Positions 18,754 to 28,238 of a DNA stretch of 55,578 bases are shown piece by piece. This DNA is from JBEKSX01 sp049516635. Lineage in GTDB: Bacteria > Bacteroidota > Ignavibacteria > Tepidaquicellales > OLB5. Made by a program: the position numbers and the translations under genes. Where the stretch lies: positions 1 to 55,578 of the forward strand of contig JBEKSX010000005.1 of NCBI GenBank assembly GCA_049516635.1. Reading direction: 5' to 3'. The notes beneath the pieces are model-generated. The model had not been told where the DNA came from, did no database searches, and worked only from the letters and a program-made list of their open reading frames with translations. Every line of letters starts with the position of its first letter. The first letter of the stretch is position 1.

Positions 18754-19194
18754 ATGCAAAAAACTTTAATTTCAATTTTAGAAGTGATATTGATTGCTAT
18801 CGTTTTTTATTCCTGTTCAAATTCAAGCAACCCGGTAACAAATAATCAAAACACCAATGATACTTTAATTTTCCAGTTAGATTCTCTTTCCCGAAGGGGA
18901 CAATTGACCTATGATACAACGATCGACACAAGTGTAAAAAAGGTTAAAATAAGTTATTTTTTGACCACAGATGACGGAACTTTCGATACCCTGGTCTATG
19001 CAGGGTTTACGATTGATAACAATCCTCCAATATCTTTCATAACTTACGGATATCTTTGCAACGCTTATTTTGAGAACGTTTATAATTTATCCGAGGGTAT
19101 CTATCCGAGGAATATACATTTATATATAGGATTCAAGCCCGGGACATATTTCTACATTAAAATGTATAAAATTAAGGTTTATAAAACTCAATGA
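18754..19194 (+). CDS. Small lipoprotein of unknown function
   Basis: 146 residues. A hydrophobic leader ends in VFYSC, with the Cys near residue 21 a probable lipidation site, then an Asn/Ser-rich linker (SNSSNPVTNNQNTND) typical of surface lipoproteins in this phylum. The remainder is beta-rich with aromatic residues. I recognise no domain. AAAGGAGAG lies 6-7 bases before the ATG, a good ribosome-binding site. It sits between two terminators (18623-18659 and 19333-19365), so it is probably its own transcript, placed between two TonB-receptor genes. Confidence 0.7.
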   Translation: MQKTLISILEVILIAIVFYSCSNSSNPVTNNQNTNDTLIFQLDSLSRRGQLTYDTTIDTSVKKVKISYFLTTDDGTFDTLVYAGFTIDNNPPISFITYGYLCNAYFENVYNLSEGIYPRNIHLYIGFKPGTYFYIKMYKIKVYKTQ

Positions 19195-19521
19195 AACTTA
19201 TTATGGTTAAATCACACAGTATATTCACCGGACTCTATAACAGCATTAATTCTTTTCAGCTCCTGTCGATAAAGGAAATATTTCACAATATCCATATAAT
19301 CAGAAGTATGTAATACTTGTTTCTCCTATTCTGCCTCCTTCTTTAGTAGAGGGAGGCTTTTTTATTTATAAATGCTACTTTTTCCAGTCCAAAAAAACAA
19401 AAAAGAAAAAGCCCTTTCAATAACTGCCGGCTAAGCATTACTGCAAAATATTTCTCTACTATTATTAATGCCAAAATGTTATTTTAAGCCTGTTCAACTA
19501 ACCATGGGATAAAAAACGCTA
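19195..19521. other. Noncoding spacer between small lipoprotein and second TonB receptor
   Basis: Contains one terminator (19333-19365). A 40-codon frame from the ATG at 19191 overlaps the lipoprotein stop but has no recognisable features. Nothing else was seen. Confidence 0.6.
19333..19365 (+). terminator. Intrinsic terminator
   Basis: GCCTCC (19333-19338) pairs with GGAGGC (19352-19357) and is followed directly by a T-rich run (TTTTTTATTT). It lies about 140 nt after the small lipoprotein stop. Confidence 0.75.
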
Positions 19522-21642
19522 ATGAAAACTATAATATTCTTTTTTTGTATATTTTTCCTGGTAAGTACCGGTTATGCCCAGGAAAGAGAAGAAGAAAAAG
19601 ATACTTTAAAGTATGAAATAGAAGAACTGACCATAACAGGAACAAGAACACTTAAGAAAATCATCGATATCCCGTATTCGGTATTCAGGGTCGACAAAGA
19701 AGAATTGATATACGGGAAAAAAGTCTCTGCAAAAGATTTGCTTGCCGATGTCCCGGGTCTTTTCCTTCAGAACAGGTACGGAAACTCTGATCTCCGTATT
19801 TCGCTGAGGGGTTACGGCACACGATCCAACTCGGGTATCCGCGGGATAAGGATTCTGCAGGATAATATTCCCGTATCGGAAGCTGACGGGCAAACCGTAG
19901 TGGACGAGATAGACTTTAACGCTCTCGGCGGGGTGGAAGTGGTGAAGGGGAACATCTCGTCTCTGTATGCAAACGCACCGGGAGGAGTCATCAATTTCCT
20001 CACGGATCTGTATTACCCGCAAAGTTTCATAAAGACAAGCAACCAGTACGGCAAGTTCGGCTTGAAGCAAACTGACGAAAGGTTTGGAATTAAGGCAGAT
20101 AAGTACCGTTTCACAATGTCATATAATTACCGCAACGTCGACGGTTACAGACCCCACAGCAACGAATATTCGAACCTTGTGAACGGCGTATTTGAAGGAT
20201 ATATAGGAGAAAAAGCAACCTTAACTGTTCTCGGCAATTATGTGAGGAGTCAGCTTTGGATGCCGGGAGCATTGACGGAAGAAGAATACGATACCGACCC
20301 GCTGCAGGCGTCCAAACAGGCTGAATCACAGGACCTGAAAAGATTTACCAAAAAAGGAAGGTTAGCTGTCAGGTTCAAAACATTCCTTGGAAAAAATGAG
20401 AATAACGAATTCGAAGCAACCGGTTTCGGTACGGTCAAGAATCTCGAAAGCAATGATTATACTTCCGTTACGATTTTAAACAGGTATTCCGCAGGTTCAT
20501 TCCTCAGGTTCAGGAATAAATCGAAGATATTGAAAAGAGATAATGACTTCAATATCGGATTTGACTACGCTTTTCAATCAGGACCCGTAACAACTTACCA
20601 GAACATCGGTGGTCACAAGGATATCACAATCGATAATGAAATAGAGGACAATGTTGGAAATTATGGTATATATTTTTACAACCAGTATAGCATACTTAAG
20701 AACAAAATGGATCTTTATGTATCTGGAAGGTTCGATAAGTTTATCTATACGCGTAATGAACAGTTATACAACGGTTATATAGATACCGAAAGAGTATTTC
20801 AGCAATTCACACCAAAAGTTGCTCTCAATTATAAACTTACACCCTCGATTGCATTATATACCTCATACGGGCTGGGATATGACATACCATCAGCTGATGA
20901 ATTGGGTAATTATTCTCTGACTTCCAATGGCGGCAGAACTACTTTGAACCCTGATCTGAATCCTCAAAAGTCTAACAATTTCGAGTTCGGCATAAAAGGC
21001 AATCTTATTAATAAGAAAAGAACCGAGTGGTTCAGAAAAATTTTCTTCGATGCTACCTTTTTCAATTATGTTATCAGAGATGAGATAGTTCCTTTCATAG
21101 TAGGAGGAATTTCTTATTACAGGAACGCAGCGAGGACAAACAGGATGGGTGTAGAATTTGGATTTAAAAGCGAGCCATTCGAGGGCGTTGAGCTTACGAC
21201 TAATTACATTTATACAAATTTCAAATATAAGCAATATGACGCCCTGATTTCCGATCTGAACGGTACTATTACACATCAGGATTATTCCAATAATGTAATG
21301 CCTTCTTACCCGGGTCACATTTTGAACTTCATCCTTAGCTATGAATATGAATTATCGGAAAAGATAAACGGATTGCTCCAATTCGACTGCGATTATGTAA
21401 CAAAGATGTACGCAGATGATAAAAACTCGGTAACTACAAGCCCGTATTTCACTTCCAATCCGATGGCGGGAATCAATATTTTACTGGGTAAATTCAATTT
21501 CCTTGCTTTCGTTGGTGCAAATAATATTTTCGATAAAAGATACGTAGGTTTTATCGACATAAACGATTATTACGGACGTTTTTTTGAAACGGGTGAACCG
21601 AGGAATATCTACGGCGGATTAAATATTAGCTACAAGTTTTAA
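19522..21642 (+). CDS. TonB-dependent outer-membrane receptor (FecA-like architecture)
   Basis: 706 residues. A signal peptide (about 1-19, ending GYAQ) precedes an acidic linker and EELTITGTR, a likely TonB box/plug entry. The plug has LLADVPGLFLQNRYGNSDLR, the RGYGTRSNSGIRGIRILQDN stretch and GGVEVVKGNISSLYANAPGGVINF. The barrel ends in an aromatic C-terminus (GLNISYKF). It resembles the Fe(III)-chelate receptor group by plug wording only; the ligand is unproven. It is about a fifth identical by eye to the receptor at 16493 in the plug, so the two are paralogues rather than a recent duplication. Confidence 0.9.
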   Translation: MKTIIFFFCIFFLVSTGYAQEREEEKDTLKYEIEELTITGTRTLKKIIDIPYSVFRVDKEELIYGKKVSAKDLLADVPGLFLQNRYGNSDLRISLRGYGTRSNSGIRGIRILQDNIPVSEADGQTVVDEIDFNALGGVEVVKGNISSLYANAPGGVINFLTDLYYPQSFIKTSNQYGKFGLKQTDERFGIKADKYRFTMSYNYRNVDGYRPHSNEYSNLVNGVFEGYIGEKATLTVLGNYVRSQLWMPGALTEEEYDTDPLQASKQAESQDLKRFTKKGRLAVRFKTFLGKNENNEFEATGFGTVKNLESNDYTSVTILNRYSAGSFLRFRNKSKILKRDNDFNIGFDYAFQSGPVTTYQNIGGHKDITIDNEIEDNVGNYGIYFYNQYSILKNKMDLYVSGRFDKFIYTRNEQLYNGYIDTERVFQQFTPKVALNYKLTPSIALYTSYGLGYDIPSADELGNYSLTSNGGRTTLNPDLNPQKSNNFEFGIKGNLINKKRTEWFRKIFFDATFFNYVIRDEIVPFIVGGISYYRNAARTNRMGVEFGFKSEPFEGVELTTNYIYTNFKYKQYDALISDLNGTITHQDYSNNVMPSYPGHILNFILSYEYELSEKINGLLQFDCDYVTKMYADDKNSVTTSPYFTSNPMAGINILLGKFNFLAFVGANNIFDKRYVGFIDINDYYGRFFETGEPRNIYGGLNISYKF

Positions 21643-21712
21643 AGTTTTACAGTATATTTGTTGAGTTCAGTTTCTAAATAAATGAACTATCAATAAATTA
21701 AATACAAGACAA

Positions 21713-23368
21713 ATGAGATCTTTAAGATTTTTTTTTATTATGCTTGTTCTATTATTTCAGAATTATATCTTTGCAGATGAATTAAGCGTTACACCTAGTT
21801 TTAGAATATATCCTAGCACTACTGCTAATCAATCCGAACCTATTATTGTTGTCAGTCCTTTGAATCCTCAGGTTATGTTCTGCAGTGCCTTTACGATCAA
21901 CATAGCAAATCCTCTTTTCCGCAGTGAGGGTGTATATGTAACGACTAACGGCGGATTAAACTGGTTCGGAAATGATACATGTACAGGGGCTCCAGTTACA
22001 AATCATGGCGGTGATCCCGGAATTGCAATCGATAAAAACGGTGTCTTTTTATTGTACCACATATGGAATGCGGCTTATACACCTCCTACGACTTCTGTTT
22101 TTACTCATTACTCAACAAATATGGGAACTACCTGGTCATCACAATACCCCCTGTATCCGCCGTCGAGCCAATCTGTACCGGAAGATAAAGGCACCCTGTC
22201 CACCGATAACTCACCTTCAAGCCCTTATTATGGGAGAAGCTATGCTACATGGGTAATTTATCAGCAGCCCTATCCGGTGAATGTTTCTTATACAACAAAC
22301 AGCGGATTGAACTGGTCTACTTATACACAAGTCAATCCCAATCCGCCAAAACGCTGTTCCGGCGGTGAAGTCAAATCAGCTCTCGATGGAAAAATCTACG
22401 ATACATGGGCAGGTGTATCAGATACAACCCCATTTGCAGAAATTTGGGCAGGGTTCGCATCGTCAACAAATGGCGGAGTGAGCTGGAATTTCCAGCAAAT
22501 TATTTTCGATATGCATGGCATAACCGGCTTTTTACCACAGAAGCACGGCATTCGTGTAAACGGAATTCCACGAATGGCAATTGACCCGGGAAACGGCTGG
22601 ATATATATTGTTACAAATGAGATCAATATTTCACCTGCAGGTTCGGACCCTGACATTATTTTCCACCGTTCTACAAATGGCGGTCAAACCTGGTCACAGG
22701 GGATAAGAGTAAATCAAGACCCTGTTAACAACGGCAAGATACAATATTTCCCTGAAATATGCATGGATTCTACAGGAGCGATCAACGTTCTTTATTATGA
22801 TGACAGAAACACAACTTCCGATTCTGCCCAGATATTTATGTCACGTTCAACCAACGGAGGTAACACATGGTATGACTTTCAAGTTAGTGATAAAACATTT
22901 GCACCGCAGCCTATCCCCGGAGGACCGCAATTTTATCAGGGTGATTTTATCAGCTTGGCAACCGCCTCGAACAAATTATACCCTGTATGGATGGCAAACT
23001 ACACTGGTACTTACCAGATATGGATGACGATACTCGATATCTCACTAATCGGCATCAAAAAGATCTCTTCCGAAGTACCTGTAAATTTCGAATTGAAGCA
23101 GAATTATCCGAATCCCTTCAACCCGTCAACTAAGATTAAGTTTGATATTCCAGATTTCCCCCTTATGAAGGGAGCCAGTGGAATGACTGTTCGGTTAACA
23201 ATTTATGATATTCTCGGCCGGGAGGTCACAACTCTCGTCAACGCACAGCTTCAACCCGGAAGCTATGAAGTTACATGGGATGCAACAAACAAGCCGAGCG
23301 GTGTGTATTTCTACGAGCTGATAACCGACAGTTACAAAATGACAAAGAAAATGTTGATGATTAAATGA
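21713..23368 (+). CDS. Secreted BNR/Asp-box (sialidase-fold) protein with T9SS sorting domain
   Basis: 551 residues. A signal peptide (about 1-21, ending IFA) is followed by a propeller with at least five Asp-box motifs: TNGGLNW, TNSGLNW, TNGGVSW, TNGGQTW and TNGGNTW. I see no sialidase catalytic set, so a binding or structural propeller is as likely as a glycosidase. The last about 85 residues are a T9SS type A sorting domain (QNYPNPFNPSTKIKF ... SGVYFYEL ... KKMLMIK), marking it for outer-membrane export and surface attachment. That domain carries an 11-residue insert (FPLMKGASG) absent from three sister domains here. A TATATTTG word at 21653 may be its -7 promoter box. Confidence 0.85.
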   Translation: MRSLRFFFIMLVLLFQNYIFADELSVTPSFRIYPSTTANQSEPIIVVSPLNPQVMFCSAFTINIANPLFRSEGVYVTTNGGLNWFGNDTCTGAPVTNHGGDPGIAIDKNGVFLLYHIWNAAYTPPTTSVFTHYSTNMGTTWSSQYPLYPPSSQSVPEDKGTLSTDNSPSSPYYGRSYATWVIYQQPYPVNVSYTTNSGLNWSTYTQVNPNPPKRCSGGEVKSALDGKIYDTWAGVSDTTPFAEIWAGFASSTNGGVSWNFQQIIFDMHGITGFLPQKHGIRVNGIPRMAIDPGNGWIYIVTNEINISPAGSDPDIIFHRSTNGGQTWSQGIRVNQDPVNNGKIQYFPEICMDSTGAINVLYYDDRNTTSDSAQIFMSRSTNGGNTWYDFQVSDKTFAPQPIPGGPQFYQGDFISLATASNKLYPVWMANYTGTYQIWMTILDISLIGIKKISSEVPVNFELKQNYPNPFNPSTKIKFDIPDFPLMKGASGMTVRLTIYDILGREVTTLVNAQLQPGSYEVTWDATNKPSGVYFYELITDSYKMTKKMLMIK

Positions 23369-23382
23369 CTGCAGTCATTTAA
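23361..23382. terminator. 22-bp perfect palindrome spanning a stop codon
   Basis: TTAAATGACTG followed by CAGTCATTTAA forms a perfect self-complementary block that includes the BNR gene's TGA stop (23366-23368). It has no loop and no T run, so it may be a weak hairpin or a protein-binding site rather than a true terminator. Confidence 0.4.
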
Positions 23383-23729
23383 TCAGAAATCCAGACTTAA
23401 AGCGGGGTTTTGTCGAAATAAGAAAATGAGCACAATTTTATTTTGATACAGTGAGGTCCGTTACTACATTAGTACTGGTGACATTAGAACGCCCTCACTT
23501 TATCATCCTATCTTCTTTAAACCTCTATATTTCAATAACTTGAAACTTTATTAATTTTTAGCTGTTAATACTAACGTTGAGAAAATACTGTTAATAGGTT
23601 ACATTTAAGTTTATTTTTTTTATTATTCGTTTATTTTTGCACAAAATTATGTTATTATTTAGAAAGAGGATAACAATCTTTAATAAAAGATTTCCCGTAT
23701 GCAAAGAAAAACGCTATTAACCTATAGAA
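23369..23729. other. AT-rich noncoding region before the histidine kinase
   Basis: No frame worth calling. TATTTTTG at 23632-23639 matches the TAnnTTTG -7 box and lies about 90 bases before the kinase start. GTTAATAGGTTA (near 23590) is loosely mirrored by ATTAACCTAT just before the kinase ATG. Confidence 0.55.
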
Positions 23730-24947
23730 ATGGAACAAAGAGTACTATCAGAATTTGATAAATATGCCGTCTCCATCATTGACGCTTTGACAGAAAGGTT
23801 CTCTTCAAAGTTAAGCGATGAGGACATGAACTTCATAGTCAGCCATCTTGAATCCTCTGTTCAGGACCTGATACAGCTTATGCGTGAAGGAAAATCTGCA
23901 CACGAAAAATTCTTTTCGGATATCATACTCAATTCCATAGATGCTATAATCGGCGTAGATAACGAGTACAAGATATTTCTGTGGAACAAGGGAGCCGAAA
24001 ATATGTACGGGTATACCAAGGAAGAAGCCATGGGAAAAGATTTTTCGTTGGTGATACCCGAGCACAAGATCAGAGACGGGGAAAGAGAGTTCCTCATAAA
24101 TGTTGTCAAAGAAAAAGGATTTTTAGCGAACTATGAAACTGAGCGTTATACGAAAGAAGGCGAGCCGATAATTGTCAGTATATCACGCTTCCCGATATTT
24201 AACGAACAGAAAGAGATGATAGGGTCCGTAGGAATAGTAAGGGATGTAACAAGAGTTAAAGCTCTTGAAAAAGAACTCAGGGAAAGAGAAAATCTTGCAT
24301 TGATAGGCGAAGTGGTTTCCAGCATAGCTCACAGTCTTTCCAATCCTCTGAACATTATTTCTGGAAATGCAGATTATCTTTTACTCGATAAGAAAGAGGA
24401 TGATAAGGAATACGAAGAGCTAAAAACGATCCTTGATGAAACCACACGCATAACCAAATCGATCAGGCACCTTTTGAATTTTTCCAGGCCGCTGAAGATC
24501 CATAAAGAGAATAAAAATATTAACGATGTAATCGAAGAAATTATAAAAAACTCCAGGTATATTACCGGTGATAAAAAAATAACATTTAAAAAGAGCCTGG
24601 ATACACTGGAAGTCTTCAAATTTGACGTAGCACAGATACAGGAAGTGATATCCAATATTGTGACAAATGCCATACAGGCAATTCCTTCGGCAGGGGAGAT
24701 AAAGATTAAATCATTCAAAGAAAATAACAGTGCAGTTGTAGAAATATCCGATAACGGCCCGGGTATCAGCAAGGAAAATCAGGAAAAGATATTTCAGCCG
24801 TTCTTCTCTTCGAAAGAGTACGGTAAAGGAACCGGGCTTGGACTTTCCATTGCCAGGAGAATAGTAAAAGAACACCAAGGCGAGATCACGGTGAGATCGA
24901 CTCCGGGTAAAGGTGCAATTTTTACTTTAAGCCTTCCCCTTACCTGA
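23730..24947 (+). CDS. Soluble PAS-domain sensor histidine kinase
   Basis: 405 residues with no membrane segment. A helical N-terminal region (1-60) precedes a PAS domain (about 62-180: ILNSIDAIIGVDNEYKIFLWN ... GIVRDVTR). The HisKA helix has phosphoacceptor H201 (SSIAHSLSNPLNII; note HSLSNPL in place of the common HELRNPL). The HATPase_c domain has the N box (NIVTNAIQAI), G1 (SDNGPGIS), F box (IFQPFFSSK) and G2 (GKGTGLGLSIARR), all intact. The absence of membrane helices points to cytoplasmic sensing. No response regulator is adjacent; the NtrC-type regulator at 31777 is the only full one in the window and a plausible partner, by the usual NtrB/NtrC-like pairing. Confidence 0.9.
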   Translation: MEQRVLSEFDKYAVSIIDALTERFSSKLSDEDMNFIVSHLESSVQDLIQLMREGKSAHEKFFSDIILNSIDAIIGVDNEYKIFLWNKGAENMYGYTKEEAMGKDFSLVIPEHKIRDGEREFLINVVKEKGFLANYETERYTKEGEPIIVSISRFPIFNEQKEMIGSVGIVRDVTRVKALEKELRERENLALIGEVVSSIAHSLSNPLNIISGNADYLLLDKKEDDKEYEELKTILDETTRITKSIRHLLNFSRPLKIHKENKNINDVIEEIIKNSRYITGDKKITFKKSLDTLEVFKFDVAQIQEVISNIVTNAIQAIPSAGEIKIKSFKENNSAVVEISDNGPGISKENQEKIFQPFFSSKEYGKGTGLGLSIARRIVKEHQGEITVRSTPGKGAIFTLSLPLT

Positions 24948-25006
24948 TCCACCCTGGCGAAACCTCCTGTTAAAGAAAACTCATATATATTTCGAATAAT
25001 AATATC

Positions 25007-25345
25007 ATGTCAAAGAAAGAAACGAAAGAGCTGAAACCTTTTATCAGATCAATTGTAGAAGACGAAAATAATTATACCGATCTGCTTAAATCCTCTGAGA
25101 CCGTAACAATGCGTTCCGGATATGTTGTCCTGAAAAAAGGCGAGTCTGTGGGAGAACACAGCACAGAAGATTATGAAGAGATGCTCATCATCCTTGAAGG
25201 TGAAGGAGAGATCGAAACAGAAGGGACTGAAAGGATGAAAATCAAAAAAGGGCAGGTAGCGTATAACCCGCCGCATACGATACACAATGTTTACAATCTG
25301 GATTCACCGTTATTCAAATATATCTACATAGTAGCAAGAACATAA
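25007..25345 (+). CDS. Small cupin-domain protein
   Basis: 112 residues, a single cupin_2-type beta-barrel. Motif 1 is GESVGEHSTEDYEEMLIILEGEGEI in degenerate form: one His (EHS) and an Glu pair (YEEM). Motif 2 is YNPPHTIHNVYN with the expected His. This suggests a metal-binding barrel, with role unknown (sugar isomerase, dioxygenase or sensor are all possible). It lies 59 nt after the histidine kinase and may be cotranscribed. A convergent terminator follows at 25361-25388. Confidence 0.82.
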   Translation: MSKKETKELKPFIRSIVEDENNYTDLLKSSETVTMRSGYVVLKKGESVGEHSTEDYEEMLIILEGEGEIETEGTERMKIKKGQVAYNPPHTIHNVYNLDSPLFKYIYIVART

Positions 25346-25360
25346 ACTGCGCGAACTTGT

Positions 25361-25388
25361 TTGAACGGGGAGCAGGCTCCCCGTTCAA
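25361..25388. terminator. Bidirectional terminator between cupin and ferredoxin genes
   Basis: TTGAACGGGGAGC (25361-25373) is mirrored by GCTCCCCGTTCAA (25376-25388), a long GC-rich stem. It lies between two convergent genes, 15 nt after the cupin stop and 8 nt from the ferredoxin stop. Confidence 0.75.
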
Positions 25389-25396
25389 ATTCAATA

Positions 25397-25726
25397 CTAT
25401 CGTCCTACCTTATCCAGGTACTCTTTCTTTTTCAAGAGGACGGATTCATCCTCTACATGAGTCGGGTCATTAACAATACAGTCAACCGGACAAACTGCAA
25501 TACACTGCGGTTCATCATAAAAACCTTTGCATTCCGTGCACTTACCCGGAACTACATAATAATAATCCCCGGAATAATTTCCCTCTATTCCTTCGAAGGT
25601 TTCGCCCGGTCCGAACGATTTATCCCCGAGAGTCCAATTCTGTCCGCCCTCAAATATTGCATCATTAGGGCATTCTTCTATACAAGCATTACAGTTGATA
25701 CAATCTTCCGTTATCTTATATGCCAT
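25397..25726 (-). CDS. 4Fe-4S dicluster ferredoxin (YfhL type)
   Basis: 109 residues with two 4Fe-4S motifs: CINCNACIEECP (CxxCxxCxxxCP, residues 9-20) and CTECKGFYDEPQCIAVCP (CxxCx8CxxxCP). The longer second motif and the charged C-terminal tail are typical of YfhL-like ferredoxins. It is a cytoplasmic low-potential electron carrier; the partner is unknown. AGAAAAAAG-like sequence before the ATG gives a modest ribosome-binding site. Single gene, minus strand. Confidence 0.92.
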   Translation of the reverse strand: MAYKITEDCINCNACIEECPNDAIFEGGQNWTLGDKSFGPGETFEGIEGNYSGDYYYVVPGKCTECKGFYDEPQCIAVCPVDCIVNDPTHVEDESVLLKKKEYLDKVGR

Positions 25727-25863
25727 TCTTTTTTCTCCAATTTATTGTTTTATATTAAAAAACTAACATTTTCCATAGATGTTTAATCAAAAATAACCTG
25801 GCCTGTTCATTAAATAAAATGATAAGTATCATAATTTATTATGACCTGTATCCTTAATATAAA

Positions 25864-25886
25864 AACCCGCTCATTAAAAGCGGGTT
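25864..25886 (-). terminator. Intrinsic terminator after the 9-heme cytochrome gene
   Basis: AACCCGCT/AGCGGGTT arms (25864-25871 and 25879-25886) with a 7-base loop. On the minus strand the stem is followed by a run of T, 27 nt after the stop of the 25913-28009 gene. Confidence 0.8.
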
Positions 25887-25912
25887 CTAACTAAAGGATA
25901 GGATATTTCGTT

Positions 25913-28009
25913 CTATCTCACAAGCATCATTTTCTTCGATTCAACATAGTTACCCGCTTCTATTCTGTAGAAATATACTCCGCTTGATACCGAATTTCCC
26001 ATATTATTGACCGCAGTCCAGATAACCGAATAAGTGCCCGGCGTCATTCTCTGATTGACCAGATTATTAACTTCCCTGCCCGTAATGTCATATATCTTAA
26101 TAGAGACATCTGACGTTTGTGCAATTGCAAATTTAATCCTTGTTGTCGGGTTGAACGGGTTCGGATAGTTCTGTGCTAGCTCAAACTTACTGGGAACGGT
26201 ATTGCTTATCGGCTGTACGCCAATGTAACTGATAGAGCTCAACAGTACCTGAACTACAAAGAACGGGTTATGCAAGCCTTTACTGCCGTCATTGTTTATT
26301 AATTGATAGTTCCAGTATGCTTTCCTCAGGTTCACGTTATTCGAATCTGCGGCTATCAGTTGCCAGGAAACGGAATCTACTCCCACCGGGGGAAGTGCAA
26401 GTCTCAGGTTCCTGAGGCATCCGTTTATTTCGGTCTGCCAGCTCTGGATCAATCCGTTTCCGTCATAATCAGCCGGAGCCATAAAGTCCGAGAACTTTGT
26501 TACACCGGGATGGCATCCCAGGCAGCCTGTCACATGATCATAATTCGTAGCATCATAGTGCAGGTTAAGAGAATGTCCGCCGACTTTATCACGGGTAACT
26601 GTTCCCGTATCCGTGGTTGCCGCCATATGGCAGGTCACGCATAGATCACTGATCGTAGAGTGAGAACCCGTAATATAAGGCACTCCGAATGATGCGGCGT
26701 TCTTTCCGAGCAGTACATCGGATTGAGGATTGCTGTGCGGTCCCCAGGTAGAGCTGGTGACTTTTGTCAAAACGTAAGTTGCATTATTTCTTCTGGACTT
26801 GTGGCAATCCATACAAACTTTCGCGTTGCCGCCTGCATAATGGTAGCCTGTTGCAAGCGTGTCAGAGCCTGTAGGTCTCGACCGGAGCTGGTACAGGTTA
26901 GGTCCTCCGTGAGGATCATGGCAGGTTGCGCAGTTTATTACTTCATGTTTTGCCAGTGTCATGCCATTAGTGTTCGTCCCTATGCCCTTTGTGAAATTCA
27001 CATATCCCCATCCATCATGGCACCTAATGCAGTTGTTCAGATCATTGGTTCCAAAATCCGGACTCGACGGAGCTTGTGCAAATGCGCTCTCCCATATAGC
27101 ATTTGAATGCAATGCATTAGTCCACATACTGTAAACATTATGGTTCGGAGGTGAATCGTGGCACTGACCGCAGTTACCGGCTGCCAGCGATACCTGTATC
27201 TTTGTTGTATCTCCGTTCTGTACATGTTCGCTTCCCGGACCATGACAGCTTTCGCACCCTATGCTTGCAAATGCAACCAGGGACGGGAAATATGTCTTTA
27301 ATGAATCCCAATTCCCCGGTTTCGGCGGTTTGTAATTATTCCAGTTCCAGCCGAGTGTTCTTGCAACATCATCAAATCCGTTATTAGTATTGGTCAAGTT
27401 ATGGTCATAACCTGTTGTGTGGCATTTGATACAGCTTATACTATAACTTGAAGAACCGCTGTCAATATTGAATCTGAAAATATTTGCGTGGCCGCTTACT
27501 TTCCAATTGTTGAAGATCGTCACTGAAGCAGGGAAACTTACGTGGCATGTCATGCATTGAGGAAAAGTTGCAGGAATCCCCTGGAACCCTCCTGTTCCTA
27601 CATAATCAGCCGCAATTATATTAGTAGTTGTATCCTTGGAGCCAGTCGGTGTTGTCATGGTAACCTTTACGGTGTAAACTCCTTTAACATCAGTTCTGAA
27701 CTTTGCCCAATAACCTAAACTTGATATAGTGGTCAAAGTAGCTGTCGAACCTGAGGGCTTCGAAGTAAATGTCCATGAAGCTCCTGTAACCGAAGACGTA
27801 TCGCCAAAGTTCATAACCGACAGGTAGACGTAATTTTTATTCGCTACTGTATTGATACCTGTAGCCACAGTTGAATCGGGTATGAAAGGCGGATTTACCT
27901 TCAGCATATAAGGAGTCACGGGCTGTACAACAATTTTTGCCCTGGGCTGAGAATACAGCATGCCTGCACAGACCAAGATTGTTATGATGATTGGTAATAT
28001 TCTTTTCAT
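25913..28009 (-). CDS. Secreted 9-heme cytochrome c with T9SS sorting domain
   Basis: 698 residues. A signal peptide (about 1-20) is followed by a beta-sandwich, PKD-like region (about 45-135). Nine CxxCH heme sites follow between about 150 and 490: CMTCH, CIKCH, CESCH, CGQCH, CIRCH, CATCH, CMDCH, CVTCH and CLGCH, spaced like cytochrome c554/NrfA-like multiheme proteins. The C-terminus is a T9SS type A sorting domain (QNYPNPFNPTTRIKF ... SGVYFYRI ... KKMMLVR), which predicts export across the outer membrane and anchoring at the cell surface. A putative sigma54 promoter lies at 28110-28126. The best guess is an extracellular electron-transfer cytochrome; redox partner unknown. Confidence 0.9.
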   Translation of the reverse strand: MKRILPIIITILVCAGMLYSQPRAKIVVQPVTPYMLKVNPPFIPDSTVATGINTVANKNYVYLSVMNFGDTSSVTGASWTFTSKPSGSTATLTTISSLGYWAKFRTDVKGVYTVKVTMTTPTGSKDTTTNIIAADYVGTGGFQGIPATFPQCMTCHVSFPASVTIFNNWKVSGHANIFRFNIDSGSSSYSISCIKCHTTGYDHNLTNTNNGFDDVARTLGWNWNNYKPPKPGNWDSLKTYFPSLVAFASIGCESCHGPGSEHVQNGDTTKIQVSLAAGNCGQCHDSPPNHNVYSMWTNALHSNAIWESAFAQAPSSPDFGTNDLNNCIRCHDGWGYVNFTKGIGTNTNGMTLAKHEVINCATCHDPHGGPNLYQLRSRPTGSDTLATGYHYAGGNAKVCMDCHKSRRNNATYVLTKVTSSTWGPHSNPQSDVLLGKNAASFGVPYITGSHSTISDLCVTCHMAATTDTGTVTRDKVGGHSLNLHYDATNYDHVTGCLGCHPGVTKFSDFMAPADYDGNGLIQSWQTEINGCLRNLRLALPPVGVDSVSWQLIAADSNNVNLRKAYWNYQLINNDGSKGLHNPFFVVQVLLSSISYIGVQPISNTVPSKFELAQNYPNPFNPTTRIKFAIAQTSDVSIKIYDITGREVNNLVNQRMTPGTYSVIWTAVNNMGNSVSSGVYFYRIEAGNYVESKKMMLVR

Positions 28010-28109
28010 TTTGATTAAATTGATTTAAATATTATTTATATATAAAAAACCTATATCTTAGTATGAATCACATCTGTATGACTGAATTTCTGTGACTTGT
28101 GTATCCATA

Positions 28110-28126
28110 TGCACTTATTATGCCAA
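28110..28126 (-). promoter_or_regulatory. Putative sigma54 promoter for the 9-heme secreted cytochrome
   Basis: On the minus strand TTGGCATAATAAGTGCA matches the sigma54 consensus TTGGCACGNNNNTTGCW at the key GG (-24) and GC (-12), with the required ten bases between them. A start near 28099 would leave a leader of about 90 nt before the ATG at 28009. The octamer TTGGCATA is shared with three other sites in this window. Confidence 0.65.
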
Positions 28127-28171
28127 TTTTTTCTCTAAAAAACGCAAAATTTCGCCGTTTTGGGCATTTAT

Positions 28172-28192
28172 CTTGAGGAAATTTGCCTCAAG
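28172..28192. promoter_or_regulatory. Inverted repeat, probable activator site upstream of the 28110 promoter
   Basis: CTTGAGG (28172-28178) and CCTCAAG (28186-28192) are perfect arms around AAATTTG. TGAGGA starts 48 bases from the end of the -24 box. Similar words sit 46-48 bases from the other three sigma54-like boxes, the distance expected of an enhancer-type site. Confidence 0.5.
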
Positions 28193-28238
28193 TAATGTTA
28201 TAGTTGTGGAATTAAGGGACTTGAAAAATGGCCGATTT

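Noticed and set aside
19191..19313. 40-codon frame overlapping the small lipoprotein stop
   Set aside because: No domain, signal or ribosome-binding site; may be chance in an AT-rich spacer.
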